The notes under the pieces were generated by a model that saw nothing but the letters and a program-made list of their open reading frames with translations, was not told where the DNA came from and did not search any database. Source: an uncultured Methylococcaceae bacterium (GTDB lineage Bacteria; Pseudomonadota; Gammaproteobacteria; Methylococcales; Methylomonadaceae). From it: a stretch of DNA of 28,926 nucleotides. The stretch spans positions 1 through 28,926 of the forward strand of contig CAIUYS010000321.1 in NCBI GenBank assembly GCA_903903365.1. Reading direction: 5' to 3'. Position 1 is the stretch's first letter, and each line of letters begins with the position of its first letter. The position numbers and the translations under genes were made by a program. Below are positions 1 to 7,827 of this stretch, piece by piece.

Positions 1-43
1 AGTAAGGCCACAACAGCGCCGCCATTTATGAGTACCAGCGCAT

Positions 44-292
44 TCAATGCTTCACGACCCGCCCCGAGTCAATTACGGACTTAAAAAACTCGAGATTGTA
101 TTTAGTTTGAGCATCATAGTGCGCCAAAGTCCGGCTGTACTGAAGTTTTTGAAACTCAATCGACTGCCCAGTATCAGCACCCAAGACTTCAAGGTATCTT
201 TCAAGCGAGTCGATATCCACAGACTTCAAACCCTTAGCTTTATAATCAGCTAATTCAATTTTTAATATGTTTATTATTTCAATGGCTTCCAT
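44..292 (-). CDS. Hypothetical protein, probably the frameshifted N-terminal part of a longer membrane protein
   Basis: This 82-residue reading frame starts at ATG 292 and is rich in charged, helix-forming residues (about residues 1-70), with no recognised domain. It stops at 44-46. In the neighbouring frame the sequence just past the stop reads ALNALVLINGGAVVAL to the window edge. I recognise this as the conserved hydrophobic segment that follows a charged helical region ending in 'GREALNAL' in a family of uncharacterised proteobacterial proteins. A one-base change in the G-rich run near 55-62 would join the two frames. I therefore read it as a 5' gene fragment with a frameshift (mutation or sequencing error), with the rest outside the window. 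Function unknown. Confidence 0.55.
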   Translation of the reverse strand: MEAIEIINILKIELADYKAKGLKSVDIDSLERYLEVLGADTGQSIEFQKLQYSRTLAHYDAQTKYNLEFFKSVIDSGRVVKH

Positions 293-633
293 TTTTATAC
301 CAGAAAATTACCTTATAAAAATATTATGCATACCGCATAATTTATGCTTGCTTAATAAAATATCTAAATCTTTACACCGAAGTTAAGTGAGTTTAAATGA
401 GCAACAACTTTATTTAACCCAGTCAATAACATCAATATTGTTGATCAATTACTAGCCAAGCAAATCCTGTAATATTACATAACAATCAGATTTTCCGAAT
501 GAAAGACTTGGCTCTCAATAACAAGCAATTTCGCTAATTTTAGCTGATTAATGTTATTTCACAAAAACTGCCATTTACCTTTTATCTCAATTGAACTTTC
601 TAGTTTTTACTACACTGCATAACTGATGATCAT
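293..633. other. AT-rich intergenic stretch, no gene seen
   Basis: About 340 bases with no credible reading frame on either strand. It probably carries the promoter of the minus-strand gene that starts at 292. I see no operator-like palindrome or repeat shared with the rest of the window. Confidence 0.5.
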
Positions 634-635
634 AA

Positions 636-663
636 AAAAGCCCTATATTATAATAGGGCTTTT
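636..663 (-). terminator. Hairpin terminator after the 670-1041 lipoprotein gene
   Basis: AAAAGCCCTA (636-645) pairs with TAGGGCTTTT (654-663), a perfect 10-bp stem with an 8-base loop. Read on the minus strand the stem is followed by a run of U. It lies just past the stop codon at 670, as expected for an intrinsic terminator. Confidence 0.75.
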
Positions 664-669
664 AATTGC

Positions 670-1041
670 TTATTTGTAGCTTTTAAGAAGTTTCGGATCT
701 ATTAACGGAGTACCTTCTACTTCATACCAGAATTCACCATAAATATAAGGAATGTACCAACCATTCTTGGTAATTACACCATCAAGCAGTCCGACTGCTC
801 CAGGTACACTTTCAATCGCTTGATCCATTGCCTCTTTTGCATTTGGTTCTCCTGTCGGGAAAATTATAATGACTCTTTTTTTATCTTCACCTTTTACTCG
901 TACTGGTGAGCGAGTGAAATCAGCACCACGAGACAAGTCAACATTTTTAGAAGATATAACAGTAAAATCAGTTATTCTTGTTGAACACCCGCTAATAAGC
1001 AGTAAAGCACAAGAAGTTAGAATTATTTTAGATATTGACAT
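670..1041 (-). CDS. Predicted small outer-membrane lipoprotein, family not recognised
   Basis: A 123-residue protein with a type II signal peptide: positive N-terminus (SISK), hydrophobic core (IILTSCALLL) and lipobox ISGC with Cys19 as the lipidated residue. Residue 20 is Ser, not Asp, which favours sorting to the outer membrane. The mature part is mixed alpha/beta with a Gly/Trp/Tyr-rich C-terminal third (GWYIPYIYGEFWYEVEG) and no catalytic motif I can name. It is monocistronic, with its own terminator. Lipoprotein status is seen directly; the role is unknown. Confidence 0.8.
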   Translation of the reverse strand: MSISKIILTSCALLLISGCSTRITDFTVISSKNVDLSRGADFTRSPVRVKGEDKKRVIIIFPTGEPNAKEAMDQAIESVPGAVGLLDGVITKNGWYIPYIYGEFWYEVEGTPLIDPKLLKSYK

Positions 1042-1493
1042 CAGGTCTCGATTTTAAGATTTAAAAGGATGCTTGTAGCACTTAATTTAATTGTTTTAGT
1101 GCGTGTACTTATAGCATATTTAATAAACAAATGGATTATTTCTTTAAAATTGAAGTAGCACAATTGGAAATAACCACAAGCCTGTAAGCCGGGTCAGGCA
1201 CATGCTTTTCGTGCTCGACATCTCGAAGCTACAATGTGGCAATGATTTGTGGTTTTTGCTGTTTTATCATCTGACACCGCTTAAAGGTTTTAAAGTAGTG
1301 TGTGCCACAGATGTTGTCTTTGTGTTCCCAAAGCCTGCACTTAAACCCCAGTACAATTGCCAGACTTTGCATTGGGTATTTAATAATGATAAAGTTCTTT
1401 CAAAATCTTTCTTGAATCAAATACATCGAATTGTCAAAGTTTAACCATTTATTTCAATATATCCTCTTTTAAACATTGTAGAAAATACTACTG
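1042..1493. other. Intergenic stretch, no supported gene
   Basis: About 450 bases upstream of both flanking genes. A frame at 1202-1444 is open for 80 codons but lacks a ribosome binding site and resembles no family I know. The stretch should contain the promoters of the lipoprotein (minus) and the antitoxin (plus). AT-rich blocks at 1100-1150 could serve this, but no clear hexamer pair stands out. Confidence 0.4.
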
Positions 1494-1751
1494 ATGCAAG
1501 CAATTACCGTCAATCAAGCCATAAATAATTTTGCTAACTTTATGGACGAAGTAAGTGATAACCACGAACCACTTATCATTACCCACGAAAATCATAAAAC
1601 GGTTGTCTTAATAAGTCTTGATGATTTTAATTCCTTGCAAGAAACCGAATACTTAACCCGTTCATCTGCAAATGTAAAAGATTTACTGCAAGCCGTAAAA
1701 GAAATTAATGAGCGTAGCAATTTCACCAAACATACTTTAATTGATGAATGA
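1494..1751 (+). CDS. yefM: YefM/Phd-family antitoxin, orphaned
   Basis: An 85-residue protein with the typical YefM length and pattern: N-terminal DNA-binding fold (MQAITVNQAINNFANFMDEV), the 'EPLIITHENHKTVVLISLDDFNSLQET' type core, written here in part only, then 'YLTRSSANVKDLLQAV', which aligns with the YefM 'YLLRSPANARRLMDSI' segment. YefM proteins repress their own operon and neutralise the RelE-like RNase YoeB through a disordered C-terminal tail, present here from about residue 65. The expected toxin gene overlaps the stop codon by ATGA but is broken after about ten codons. Any remaining role would be transcriptional regulation or cross-neutralisation, which is inference. Confidence 0.88.
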   Translation: MQAITVNQAINNFANFMDEVSDNHEPLIITHENHKTVVLISLDDFNSLQETEYLTRSSANVKDLLQAVKEINERSNFTKHTLIDE

Positions 1752-1801
1752 TGATTAGCTTTCGTGAACAGGCGTGGATACGTAAGCCAAGTAAGTTGTA
1801 G
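1748..1801 (+). pseudogene. Remnant of yoeB toxin gene, only the first ~10 codons conserved
   Basis: The ATG at 1748 overlaps the antitoxin stop (ATGA), the normal arrangement in yefM-yoeB operons. The first residues, MMISFREQAW, match the beginning of YoeB proteins (Met-x-Ile-x-Phe...Ala-Trp). After the Trp the sequence becomes IRKPSKL and stops at 1799-1801. The normal YoeB continuation (a Tyr-Trp-Gln helix and the catalytic Glu/His region) is absent, and a palindromic repeat follows directly at 1801-1827. I read this as a toxin gene removed by deletion or repeat insertion, leaving the antitoxin alone. Confidence 0.65.
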
Positions 1802-1827
1802 GGTGGATTCGCGTTAGCAATCCACCC
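1801..1827. repeat. Palindromic intergenic repeat (GGGTGGATT ... AATCCACCC)
   Basis: A perfect 9-bp inverted repeat, GGGTGGATT (1801-1809) and AATCCACCC (1819-1827), with the loop CGCGTTAGC. Elements of the form 'GTAGGGTGGATT...AATCCACC' are known as abundant short palindromic repeats in many proteobacterial genomes. It begins exactly where the yoeB remnant stops, so it may mark the deletion scar. It could also act as a terminator for the antitoxin transcript, although no T-run follows. Confidence 0.65.
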
Positions 1828-1854
1828 AATGAAAGCAAACCAAAAGACCTGGAT

Positions 1855-2451
1855 ATGACTGATAACCTCCCCATTTTATATAGCTTTAGGCGTTGCCCTT
1901 ACGCAATCAGAGCCAGAATGGCGATTATTTATTCGGGTATTCCTGTAGAAATTCGGGAAGTAGTATTAAAAAACAAGCCACAGCACTTGTTGGACATATC
2001 ACCTAAAGGTACGGTGCCGGTATTACAGCTTGCTAATGGTGTGGTGATTGAGGAAAGTCTGGATATTATGCGTTGGGCATTGGCGCAGCAAGATCTTGGG
2101 CACTGGCTACGCGTTGGCGTTGAAGCGGACAGGTTAATTCAATGGAATGACGGGGATTTTAAACAGACCCTGGATCGCTATAAATATGCAGACCGATATC
2201 CGGATTTCTCTCAGGCGTATTACCGGCAACAGGCGGAAGTGTTTTTAACTGAGCTTGAAACCCAATTAACGGGTTCGAGGTATTTGTGCGGAAATGAATT
2301 TTCGTTGGCCGATGTGGCTATTTTTCCGTTTATTCGTCAGTTTGCCGGAGTGGACAGTGATTGGTTTCGGGATTCGGCTTATCCGGCTTTAAATAGATGG
2401 CTGGAAGCGATAGTGGCAACGGATTTATTTGGACGGGTAATGGTTAAATAA
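1855..2451 (+). CDS. Glutathione S-transferase-like protein
   Basis: A 198-residue cytosolic protein with a thioredoxin-fold N-terminal domain (about residues 5-80) and an all-helical C-terminal domain (about 90-198). The N-terminal motif is RRCPYAIRAR with Cys14, like glutaredoxin-2-type and beta/omega-class GSTs that use a cysteine. The cis-Pro is in 'KGTVPVLQL' and the glutathione-contacting Glu-Ser pair is in 'VIEESLDIMRW'. The C-terminal 'SLADVAIFPFIRQFA' matches the GST N-capping box region. Likely a glutathione-dependent disulfide reductase or dehalogenase-type enzyme; the substrate cannot be told. It stands alone between the antitoxin remnant and convergent bamD. Confidence 0.85.
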   Translation: MTDNLPILYSFRRCPYAIRARMAIIYSGIPVEIREVVLKNKPQHLLDISPKGTVPVLQLANGVVIEESLDIMRWALAQQDLGHWLRVGVEADRLIQWNDGDFKQTLDRYKYADRYPDFSQAYYRQQAEVFLTELETQLTGSRYLCGNEFSLADVAIFPFIRQFAGVDSDWFRDSAYPALNRWLEAIVATDLFGRVMVK

Positions 2452-2495
2452 CAGCGTTGTTAACCCGTCTAATGTTTAAAAAATCAGTAGCAAGG

Positions 2496-2523
2496 GTGCA
2501 AGACGAAAAATTCGCCTTGGCAC
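2496..2523. terminator. Hairpin between convergent GST-like gene and bamD
   Basis: GTGCAAGACGAA (2496-2507) pairs with TTCGCCTTGGCAC (2511-2523), leaving one bulge and a few mismatches, and is followed on the plus strand by TTTT. It sits between two converging stop codons (2451 and 2538), so it can end both transcripts. Confidence 0.55.
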
Positions 2524-2537
2524 TTTTCATCTTATCT

Positions 2538-3383
2538 CTATTTTTCAAGACCAATAAAATCCCAGATTTTGTGAGAGATTGTTGAGTTTTCGTGTTCTTG
2601 CACGGGTGGGCCATTGGGATAGTTTAAATCATAAACCCGGGTCACATCTTTAGCAAGATCAGCCATATTGAGGTTTGTATAAGCTTCCTGTAAAACCAGC
2701 AAGGCATAAGGAACCGCCGTGGTGCGCTGATATTTGTCAATAACCGTTGATGCCCGGTCTGCTGCTGCAACATAAGCTCTACGTTTCATGTAATAGCGTG
2801 CAACATGAACTTCATACATGGCCAGATTATTTTTAAGTGCAATCATTCGGGACCGCGCATCGGGTACATATTTGCTGTACGGGAAGCGTTGTATCAGTTC
2901 TTCAAAGTTTTTTAAGGCATCGCGGGCAGTTCCGGTATCGCGTTGCGAGGTATCGGTCGGTAGAAACCGATCAATAAAACCTATCCCGCGATTGTAATTA
3001 ACCAGACCTTTTAAATAATAAGCGTAATCGACACCGGGACTGCGAGGGTTCATTTTAATGAAGCGATCAGCGGCAGCAATTGCCGAGTCCGGATCATTAT
3101 TTTTAAAATAAGCGTAAGCGATATCCAGTTCTGTTTGAGCGGAATCTTCTCCAAAAGGGTAACGAGATTCAAGCGCTTCATAAAGCTTGATAGCTTTCTC
3201 ATAACTACCCGCATCCACGGCTGTTTTAGCCTGGGTGCGAAATTTTTCGGCTGTCCAGTCGGCATATTCTTTTTCATCGGATGAACTTGAGTCGCTGGAA
3301 AAGAGTTCTTTAAGTGTTCCACAGCCTTGAAGAGAAAGGCTTAAAAAGCAAATAAATGAAAATTTAATTAAAATTAATCGCAT
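2538..3383 (-). CDS. bamD: Outer-membrane assembly lipoprotein BamD
   Basis: A 281-residue TPR lipoprotein. The signal peptide ends at the lipobox SLQGC (Cys21), followed by a Ser/Asp-rich linker and then 'YADWTAEKFRTQAKTAVDAGSYEKAIKLYEALESRYPFG', part of the conserved BamD start. Repeated TPR helices continue to about residue 250, including 'PDSAIAAADRFIKMNPRSP' and 'YAYYLKGLVNY'. BamD is the essential partner of BamA that recognises beta-barrel substrates at the outer membrane. At 281 residues it is longer than E. coli BamD (245), mainly in the linker and the C-terminus. It is divergent from rluD, the arrangement also seen in E. coli, so the 93-base gap at 3384-3476 holds both promoters. 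Confidence 0.95.
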   Translation of the reverse strand: MRLILIKFSFICFLSLSLQGCGTLKELFSSDSSSSDEKEYADWTAEKFRTQAKTAVDAGSYEKAIKLYEALESRYPFGEDSAQTELDIAYAYFKNNDPDSAIAAADRFIKMNPRSPGVDYAYYLKGLVNYNRGIGFIDRFLPTDTSQRDTGTARDALKNFEELIQRFPYSKYVPDARSRMIALKNNLAMYEVHVARYYMKRRAYVAAADRASTVIDKYQRTTAVPYALLVLQEAYTNLNMADLAKDVTRVYDLNYPNGPPVQEHENSTISHKIWDFIGLEK

Positions 3384-3476
3384 AGTACTAACGACACGTT
3401 GTAATATTAGAGGTTTTCTCGCAGGATAAACGGCGAAACTAGAATTGGCTATGTATCCGGTGAGTATAACTTAACA

Positions 3477-4445
3477 ATGGGTTATTCAGAAGAACTTGTT
3501 ATGACAAGATTAACAGCAGAAGTGCCTTACGAAATGGCGGGTATGCGTTTGGACCAAGTGCTTGCAGAAGTGTTTGCGGATTATTCGCGCAGTAAACTGC
3601 AAACTTGGGTTAAATCCGGGCGAGTCCATGTCAACGGCTTATTACTAAAGCCAAAGGACAAACTTGAGGGTGGCGAAGAGATAACGCTCGATGCCGAGGC
3701 GGAAGTGGTCATCACGTCTGAAGCGGAACCGATTCCTTTGGATATTGTTTTTGAAGATGACAGTCTTTTAATTGTCAATAAGCCGGCAGGCTTGGTGGTG
3801 CATCCCGCCGTAGGTAACTGGCACGGCACTTTGTTAAATGCTTTGCTGAACCATAATTCAACGCTGGAAACGTTGCCCAGAGCCGGTATTGTGCACAGAA
3901 TTGATAAAGAAACCAGCGGCTTGTTGATGATTGCAAAAACGCTGCAAGCGCATAACAGCCTCACCCAACAGTTGCAGGAACGGGCGATTACCCGAGAATA
4001 TTTAGCGATTACCCGAGGCCGGATGACAGCAGGTGGAACGGTAGATGAGCCTATCGCAAGACATCCTACTGACCGTAAACGTTATGCGGTTAAAGAGTCC
4101 GGTAAATTTGCGGTCACCCATTATCGTGTGGAGAAGCGCTTCACAAGGCACACTCTGGTTCAGGTTAAGCTGGAAACCGGGCGTACCCATCAAATACGCG
4201 TTCACATGGCGCATATTCGGTATCCGTTGTTGGGTGATCAGGTTTATGGCGGGCGTTTTCAATTGCCGGCTGATTGCAGTGAGCAACTGGAAAAAGAGTT
4301 GCGCAGCTTTAAACGACAGGCATTACATGCGGCAAAATTGGGATTGCAACATCCGGTGACGGATGAATATTGTGAATGGGTGCAGCCTTTGCCTGACGAC
4401 ATGACGCGATTATTGGCAGCTTTATCTGATAATGACCGGGATTAA
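3477..4445 (+). CDS. rluD: 23S rRNA pseudouridine(1911/1915/1917) synthase RluD
   Basis: A 322-residue enzyme with an N-terminal S4 RNA-binding domain (about residues 22-80) and an RluA-type catalytic domain. Motif II, HRIDKETSGLL, carries the catalytic Asp143. The motif 'IVNKPAGLVVHP' and the C-terminal 'ETGRTHQIRVHMAHI' are typical of the family. RluD modifies helix 69 of 23S rRNA in the large ribosomal subunit. The chosen start (3477) is the upstream ATG; an in-frame ATG at 3501 would give a protein beginning MTRLTAEV, closer in length to other RluD proteins, so the true start is uncertain. It overlaps pgeF by 14 bases. Confidence 0.95.
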   Translation: MGYSEELVMTRLTAEVPYEMAGMRLDQVLAEVFADYSRSKLQTWVKSGRVHVNGLLLKPKDKLEGGEEITLDAEAEVVITSEAEPIPLDIVFEDDSLLIVNKPAGLVVHPAVGNWHGTLLNALLNHNSTLETLPRAGIVHRIDKETSGLLMIAKTLQAHNSLTQQLQERAITREYLAITRGRMTAGGTVDEPIARHPTDRKRYAVKESGKFAVTHYRVEKRFTRHTLVQVKLETGRTHQIRVHMAHIRYPLLGDQVYGGRFQLPADCSEQLEKELRSFKRQALHAAKLGLQHPVTDEYCEWVQPLPDDMTRLLAALSDNDRD

Positions 4446-5166
4446 ACACTGGCTGGTTCCTGATTGGCCGGCACCTGCCAACATTCATGCAGCGACCACA
4501 TTGCGAACGGGGGGGGTGAGTCTAGGTGCTTTTTCCAGTCTTAATCCAGCCGCTCATGTCAGTGATGATAATGAGCGGGTCAGGCAAAATCGGCAAATTA
4601 TAAGGGCAATGCTGAATTTACCCGCTGAACCCATATGGCTGGAGCAAATACACAGTAATCGTGCCGTTAAAGCGGTTAAAACTGCTTCGTTAGGGCAGGC
4701 AGACGCCAGTTATACGAATGAATCGGGTGTTGTCTGTGCCGTGATGACGGCGGATTGTTTGCCGTTGCTGATTTGTTCTACGGATGGAGCGCAGATAGCG
4801 GCCATTCATGCGGGTTGGCGAGGCTTGTTGGCGGGTGTGATCACTAATACGGTTGTCGCCATGCAGCAACAGGATTTTCTGGTATGGTTAGGGCCTGCAA
4901 TCGGGCCTGACTGTTTTGAAGTAGGACCTGAAGTACGTGAGGATTTTCTGGAGAAATCGGCATCATTCAATGACGCCTTTAAACGACAAGGTAACGGCAA
5001 GTGGTTGGCAGATATTTACCAATTGGCCCGGATTGAATTGGCCGTTTTAGGCATCATTAATGTTTATGGCGGCACGCACTGTACTTTTACCGAGCATGAG
5101 CGTTTTTATTCTTATCGAAGGGAGTCACAAACAGGGCGCATGGCGACATTAATTTGGAGAGAATAA
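4432..5166 (+). CDS. pgeF: Peptidoglycan editing factor PgeF / LACC1-type multicopper-like enzyme
   Basis: A 244-residue YfiH/DUF152 protein. The zinc site residues are in place: His74 (LEQIHSNRA), Cys109 (TADCLPLL) and His126 (AIHAGWRGL). The family motif 'LGPAIGPDCFEVG' and the C-terminal 'FYSYRRESQTGRMATLIW' are intact. Family members hydrolyse or phosphorolyse purine nucleosides (LACC1 type), and in E. coli PgeF removes wrong amino acids such as L-Ser from UDP-MurNAc-peptides. The start lies inside rluD (14-base overlap), indicating translational coupling, as in the conserved rluD-pgeF pair. In E. coli clpB follows; here a ZIP metal transporter does. Confidence 0.93.
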   Translation: MTGIKHWLVPDWPAPANIHAATTLRTGGVSLGAFSSLNPAAHVSDDNERVRQNRQIIRAMLNLPAEPIWLEQIHSNRAVKAVKTASLGQADASYTNESGVVCAVMTADCLPLLICSTDGAQIAAIHAGWRGLLAGVITNTVVAMQQQDFLVWLGPAIGPDCFEVGPEVREDFLEKSASFNDAFKRQGNGKWLADIYQLARIELAVLGIINVYGGTHCTFTEHERFYSYRRESQTGRMATLIWRE

Positions 5167-5170
5167 CGTA

Positions 5171-5998
5171 GTGAATTTATTGGTATTAATTATCATCTTT
5201 ACCGCTGTTGGTGGTGTATTAAGCGTGATGGCCGCAGCAGTTTTTTTATTATTGCGAGATCATCACCGCAAGGCCATATTACCGCACGGAATTAGTTTTG
5301 CAATTGGCGCGTTATTAGCGGTTGCCTTTTGGGGGTTGATTCCCGAAGCCTTTGAAAAAGTCAAACCGGAGCAGTTCCAGTCATTATCGGCAACGATTTT
5401 AGCAGGTATACTCGGTTTTTTTGTGCTGGAAAAGCTGTTGATCTGGCGCCATTGTCATTACGGCAGTTGTGAGGCTCATGGTGATGACGCACACAGTGAC
5501 AACCCTGCGCACGGTCACGGACATAGCCACGGCGGTGCCAAGTCGGCGGGTGCGTTGATTATTCTGGGCGATAGCATCCATAATTTTGTTGATGGTGTTT
5601 TAATTGCCGCTGCGTTTTTAACCGACGTTCAATTGGGTATTGTTACCAGTTTAGCGGTGGCCGCGCACGAAATTCCCCAAGAAGTCGGTGATTTTGCCAT
5701 TTTGTTGGACAGTGGATATTCAAGGGGTAAAGCACTTTTTTACAATGTACTGGCCAGTTTGACTACTGTGTTGGGCGGGGTATTGGCTTACTTTAGCCTG
5801 GAAGATTTGCATGACAGCTTGCCATACTTTCTGGCTTTGGCGGCTTCAAGCTTTATTTATATTGCCGTTGCGGATTTGATTCCTTCATTGCATACCAAAA
5901 CCGACATGAAAACCTCATTGCAACAAATTGCCTTGATTGCTGCCGGTGTGTTTTTAATCTGCTCATTGCACGACATTGCTCATAATATGATTGGTTAG
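5171..5998 (+). CDS. ZIP-family divalent metal transporter
   Basis: A 275-residue inner-membrane protein with about eight predicted helices. The GTG start at 5171 lies four bases after the pgeF stop; the frame then reads NLLVLIIIFTAVGG. The cytoplasmic loop between helices 3 and 4 is His-rich (residues 103-121, containing HGHGHSHGG), a usual ZIP metal-binding loop. The metal-transport helices carry 'HNFVDG' (137-142) and 'HEIPQEVGD' (166-174), the signature ZIP HNxxDG / HExPxExGD pair. It probably imports Zn2+ or Fe2+/Mn2+. Tight spacing puts it in the rluD-pgeF operon. No Zur-like site is seen in front of it. Confidence 0.93.
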   Translation: MNLLVLIIIFTAVGGVLSVMAAAVFLLLRDHHRKAILPHGISFAIGALLAVAFWGLIPEAFEKVKPEQFQSLSATILAGILGFFVLEKLLIWRHCHYGSCEAHGDDAHSDNPAHGHGHSHGGAKSAGALIILGDSIHNFVDGVLIAAAFLTDVQLGIVTSLAVAAHEIPQEVGDFAILLDSGYSRGKALFYNVLASLTTVLGGVLAYFSLEDLHDSLPYFLALAASSFIYIAVADLIPSLHTKTDMKTSLQQIALIAAGVFLICSLHDIAHNMIG

Positions 5999-6002
5999 GT
6001 TT

Positions 6003-6118
6003 GAGGTACAAGGTACAAGGTACAAGACCTGAGGATCAAGGTTCAAGGCTAAAGGCTAAATGGACATCTTTTTGAGCCTTTCACCTTGAACCTTGTCCCT
6101 TTTACCTGCTTTTAAGCT
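6003..6118. repeat. GGTACAA tandem units plus long inverted repeat between convergent genes
   Basis: The 5' part has three direct units of GGTACAA (6005-6025). A 21-base arm at 6037-6057 pairs with 6075-6095 at 19 of 21 positions (core AAGGTTCAAGG / CCTTGAACCTT). It lies between the converging stops of the ZIP gene (5998) and pgm (6120), so it could act as a bidirectional terminator. A related inverted repeat occurs at 11367-11434, again between convergent genes. Confidence 0.7.
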
Positions 6119-6119
6119 T

Positions 6120-7754
6120 TTAAGTCGTTACATCAGGCTCTGTTCTGCCGGTTCTTTTTTTAACTTCACAAAACTGCTCTGCGAGGATAATTAATTCGCT
6201 GAGTGCTTCTTGAGCATCCTGATCATGTTTATTGACGTCAGCTTCAAAACGCTCAATATAGATTCTTAAGGTTGCGCCGACGGTACCGGTTCCTGATAAG
6301 CGAAAAACAATCCGTGAGCCGTTCTCAAAGCCAACGCGCATACCCTGATTTTTACTGATGCTGCCGTCTATCGGGTCTTCATAACTAAACTCATCCGCAT
6401 AGCTAACCACGTATTCACCAAAACTTTGGCCGGGCAAGGTGGTTAATTGCTCGCGTAAATGCTCAACAATACTGTTGGCAATAGGGCTTTCGATCGCTTC
6501 ATAATCGTGACGGCAATAAATGTCCCGGCCGAATTTTTGCCAGTGTTCGTGAACAATATCAGCAACAGGCTGGCGCTTTATGGCAATTAAATTTAACCAG
6601 AAGAGTATCGCCCATAAACCATCTTTTTCACGTACATGATCGGAGCCTGTACCAAAACTTTCTTCACCGCAAATGGTTATTTTTCCGGCATCCAGTAAAT
6701 TGCCAAAAAATTTCCAGCCAGTGGGGGTTTCGTAGCAGGGTATGTTGTACTTGGCTGCAACACGATCAACCGCTTGACTGGTCGGCATGGAGCGGGCAAC
6801 GCCGCTTATGCCTTTAGCATAAGCCGGAATTAAATGGGCATTAGCCGCCATAATGGCCAAGCTGTCACTGGGCGTTACAAAAATGTTGCTGCCGGTAATC
6901 ATGTTGCGATCACCATCGCCATCAGAAGCAGCACCAAAAGTCGGTGCATCAGCACTGAACATGCGCTCGGCAAGTTCGTGTGCATGCGCCAAATTAGGAT
7001 CAGGGTGATGGCCGCCAAAATCTTCCAGTGGCTCGGCATTGATCACTGATTCGGGTGAAGCTCCCAGAATGTCCACCAGTATTCTTTTTGCATAAGGGCC
7101 GGTTATGGCGCTCATGGCGTCAAATAGCAGGGTGATATAACCAGAGCTAATACTTTGTTTAAGCAGGTTAAAATCAAAAATAGATTGCATGAGTTCAGCA
7201 TAATCGGCAACCGGATCAATAATGGTTATTTTTAGCTCATCGATTTGTTGAGAGCCGATGCTATCCAAATCCACATCTTTGATGTTAGTGGTTTTATAGC
7301 TATCGATAACTTGACTGCGTTGGAAAAATTCGTCGGTGTATTTTTCCGGGGCAGGGCCACCATTGCCGACATTGTATTTGATGCCAAAATCTTCATCAGG
7401 GCCGCCGGGGTTATGGCTGGCGGAGAGAATCAAACCTCCAAAGGCCTCATATTTTCGGATGAGATGTGATGCCGCCGGTGTAGACAGTAAGCCGCCCTGA
7501 CCAATAATAAGTTCACCAAAACCATTGGCGGCTGCAATTTTAATGATGGATTGAATAGCGACTCTGTTAAAATAACGGCCATCTCCACCTAATACGAGGA
7601 TTTTTCCGGTAAAATCTTCTAAAGAGTCGAAAATTGCTTGAACAAAATTCTCCAAATATCCGGGTTGTTGAAATACTTTAACTTTTTTTCGAAGTCCTGA
7701 TGTGCCAGGGTTCTGATCGTTGTAAGGCTTAGTTGCGATGATTTCTATTTGCAT
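6120..7754 (-). CDS. pgm: Phosphoglucomutase, alpha-D-glucose phosphate-specific
   Basis: A 544-residue enzyme of the alpha-D-phosphohexomutase superfamily that interconverts glucose-1-phosphate and glucose-6-phosphate, feeding glycogen, UDP-glucose and sugar metabolism. The phosphoserine loop LSASHNPGG has Ser113. The Mg2+ loop DGDGDRN is at 278-284 and the sugar-binding loop GEESFGTGSDHVREKDG follows. The C-terminal phosphate loop is 'RLSGTGTVGATLRIY'. The length and the GEESFG(T)GSDH motif indicate the glucose-specific Pgm subfamily of about 545 residues, and not phosphomannomutase. It is divergent from the L,D-transpeptidase gene with a 73-base shared promoter region. Confidence 0.96.
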   Translation of the reverse strand: MQIEIIATKPYNDQNPGTSGLRKKVKVFQQPGYLENFVQAIFDSLEDFTGKILVLGGDGRYFNRVAIQSIIKIAAANGFGELIIGQGGLLSTPAASHLIRKYEAFGGLILSASHNPGGPDEDFGIKYNVGNGGPAPEKYTDEFFQRSQVIDSYKTTNIKDVDLDSIGSQQIDELKITIIDPVADYAELMQSIFDFNLLKQSISSGYITLLFDAMSAITGPYAKRILVDILGASPESVINAEPLEDFGGHHPDPNLAHAHELAERMFSADAPTFGAASDGDGDRNMITGSNIFVTPSDSLAIMAANAHLIPAYAKGISGVARSMPTSQAVDRVAAKYNIPCYETPTGWKFFGNLLDAGKITICGEESFGTGSDHVREKDGLWAILFWLNLIAIKRQPVADIVHEHWQKFGRDIYCRHDYEAIESPIANSIVEHLREQLTTLPGQSFGEYVVSYADEFSYEDPIDGSISKNQGMRVGFENGSRIVFRLSGTGTVGATLRIYIERFEADVNKHDQDAQEALSELIILAEQFCEVKKRTGRTEPDVTT

Positions 7755-7827
7755 GTTTGCTCCTTGGTTCGATAATTAATGTGGTTTATAAAGTACACTA
7801 AAATCCTTTTCTAATGTAAATTTTAAT

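Noticed and set aside
1202..1444. An 80-codon plus-strand frame, and near 1185 a sequence (complement ACCCGGCTTACAG) like the 3' end of RNase P RNA
   Set aside because: No ribosome site or family likeness for the frame; the rnpB-like piece is only 13-14 bases, and the remainder of RNase P RNA is not there.
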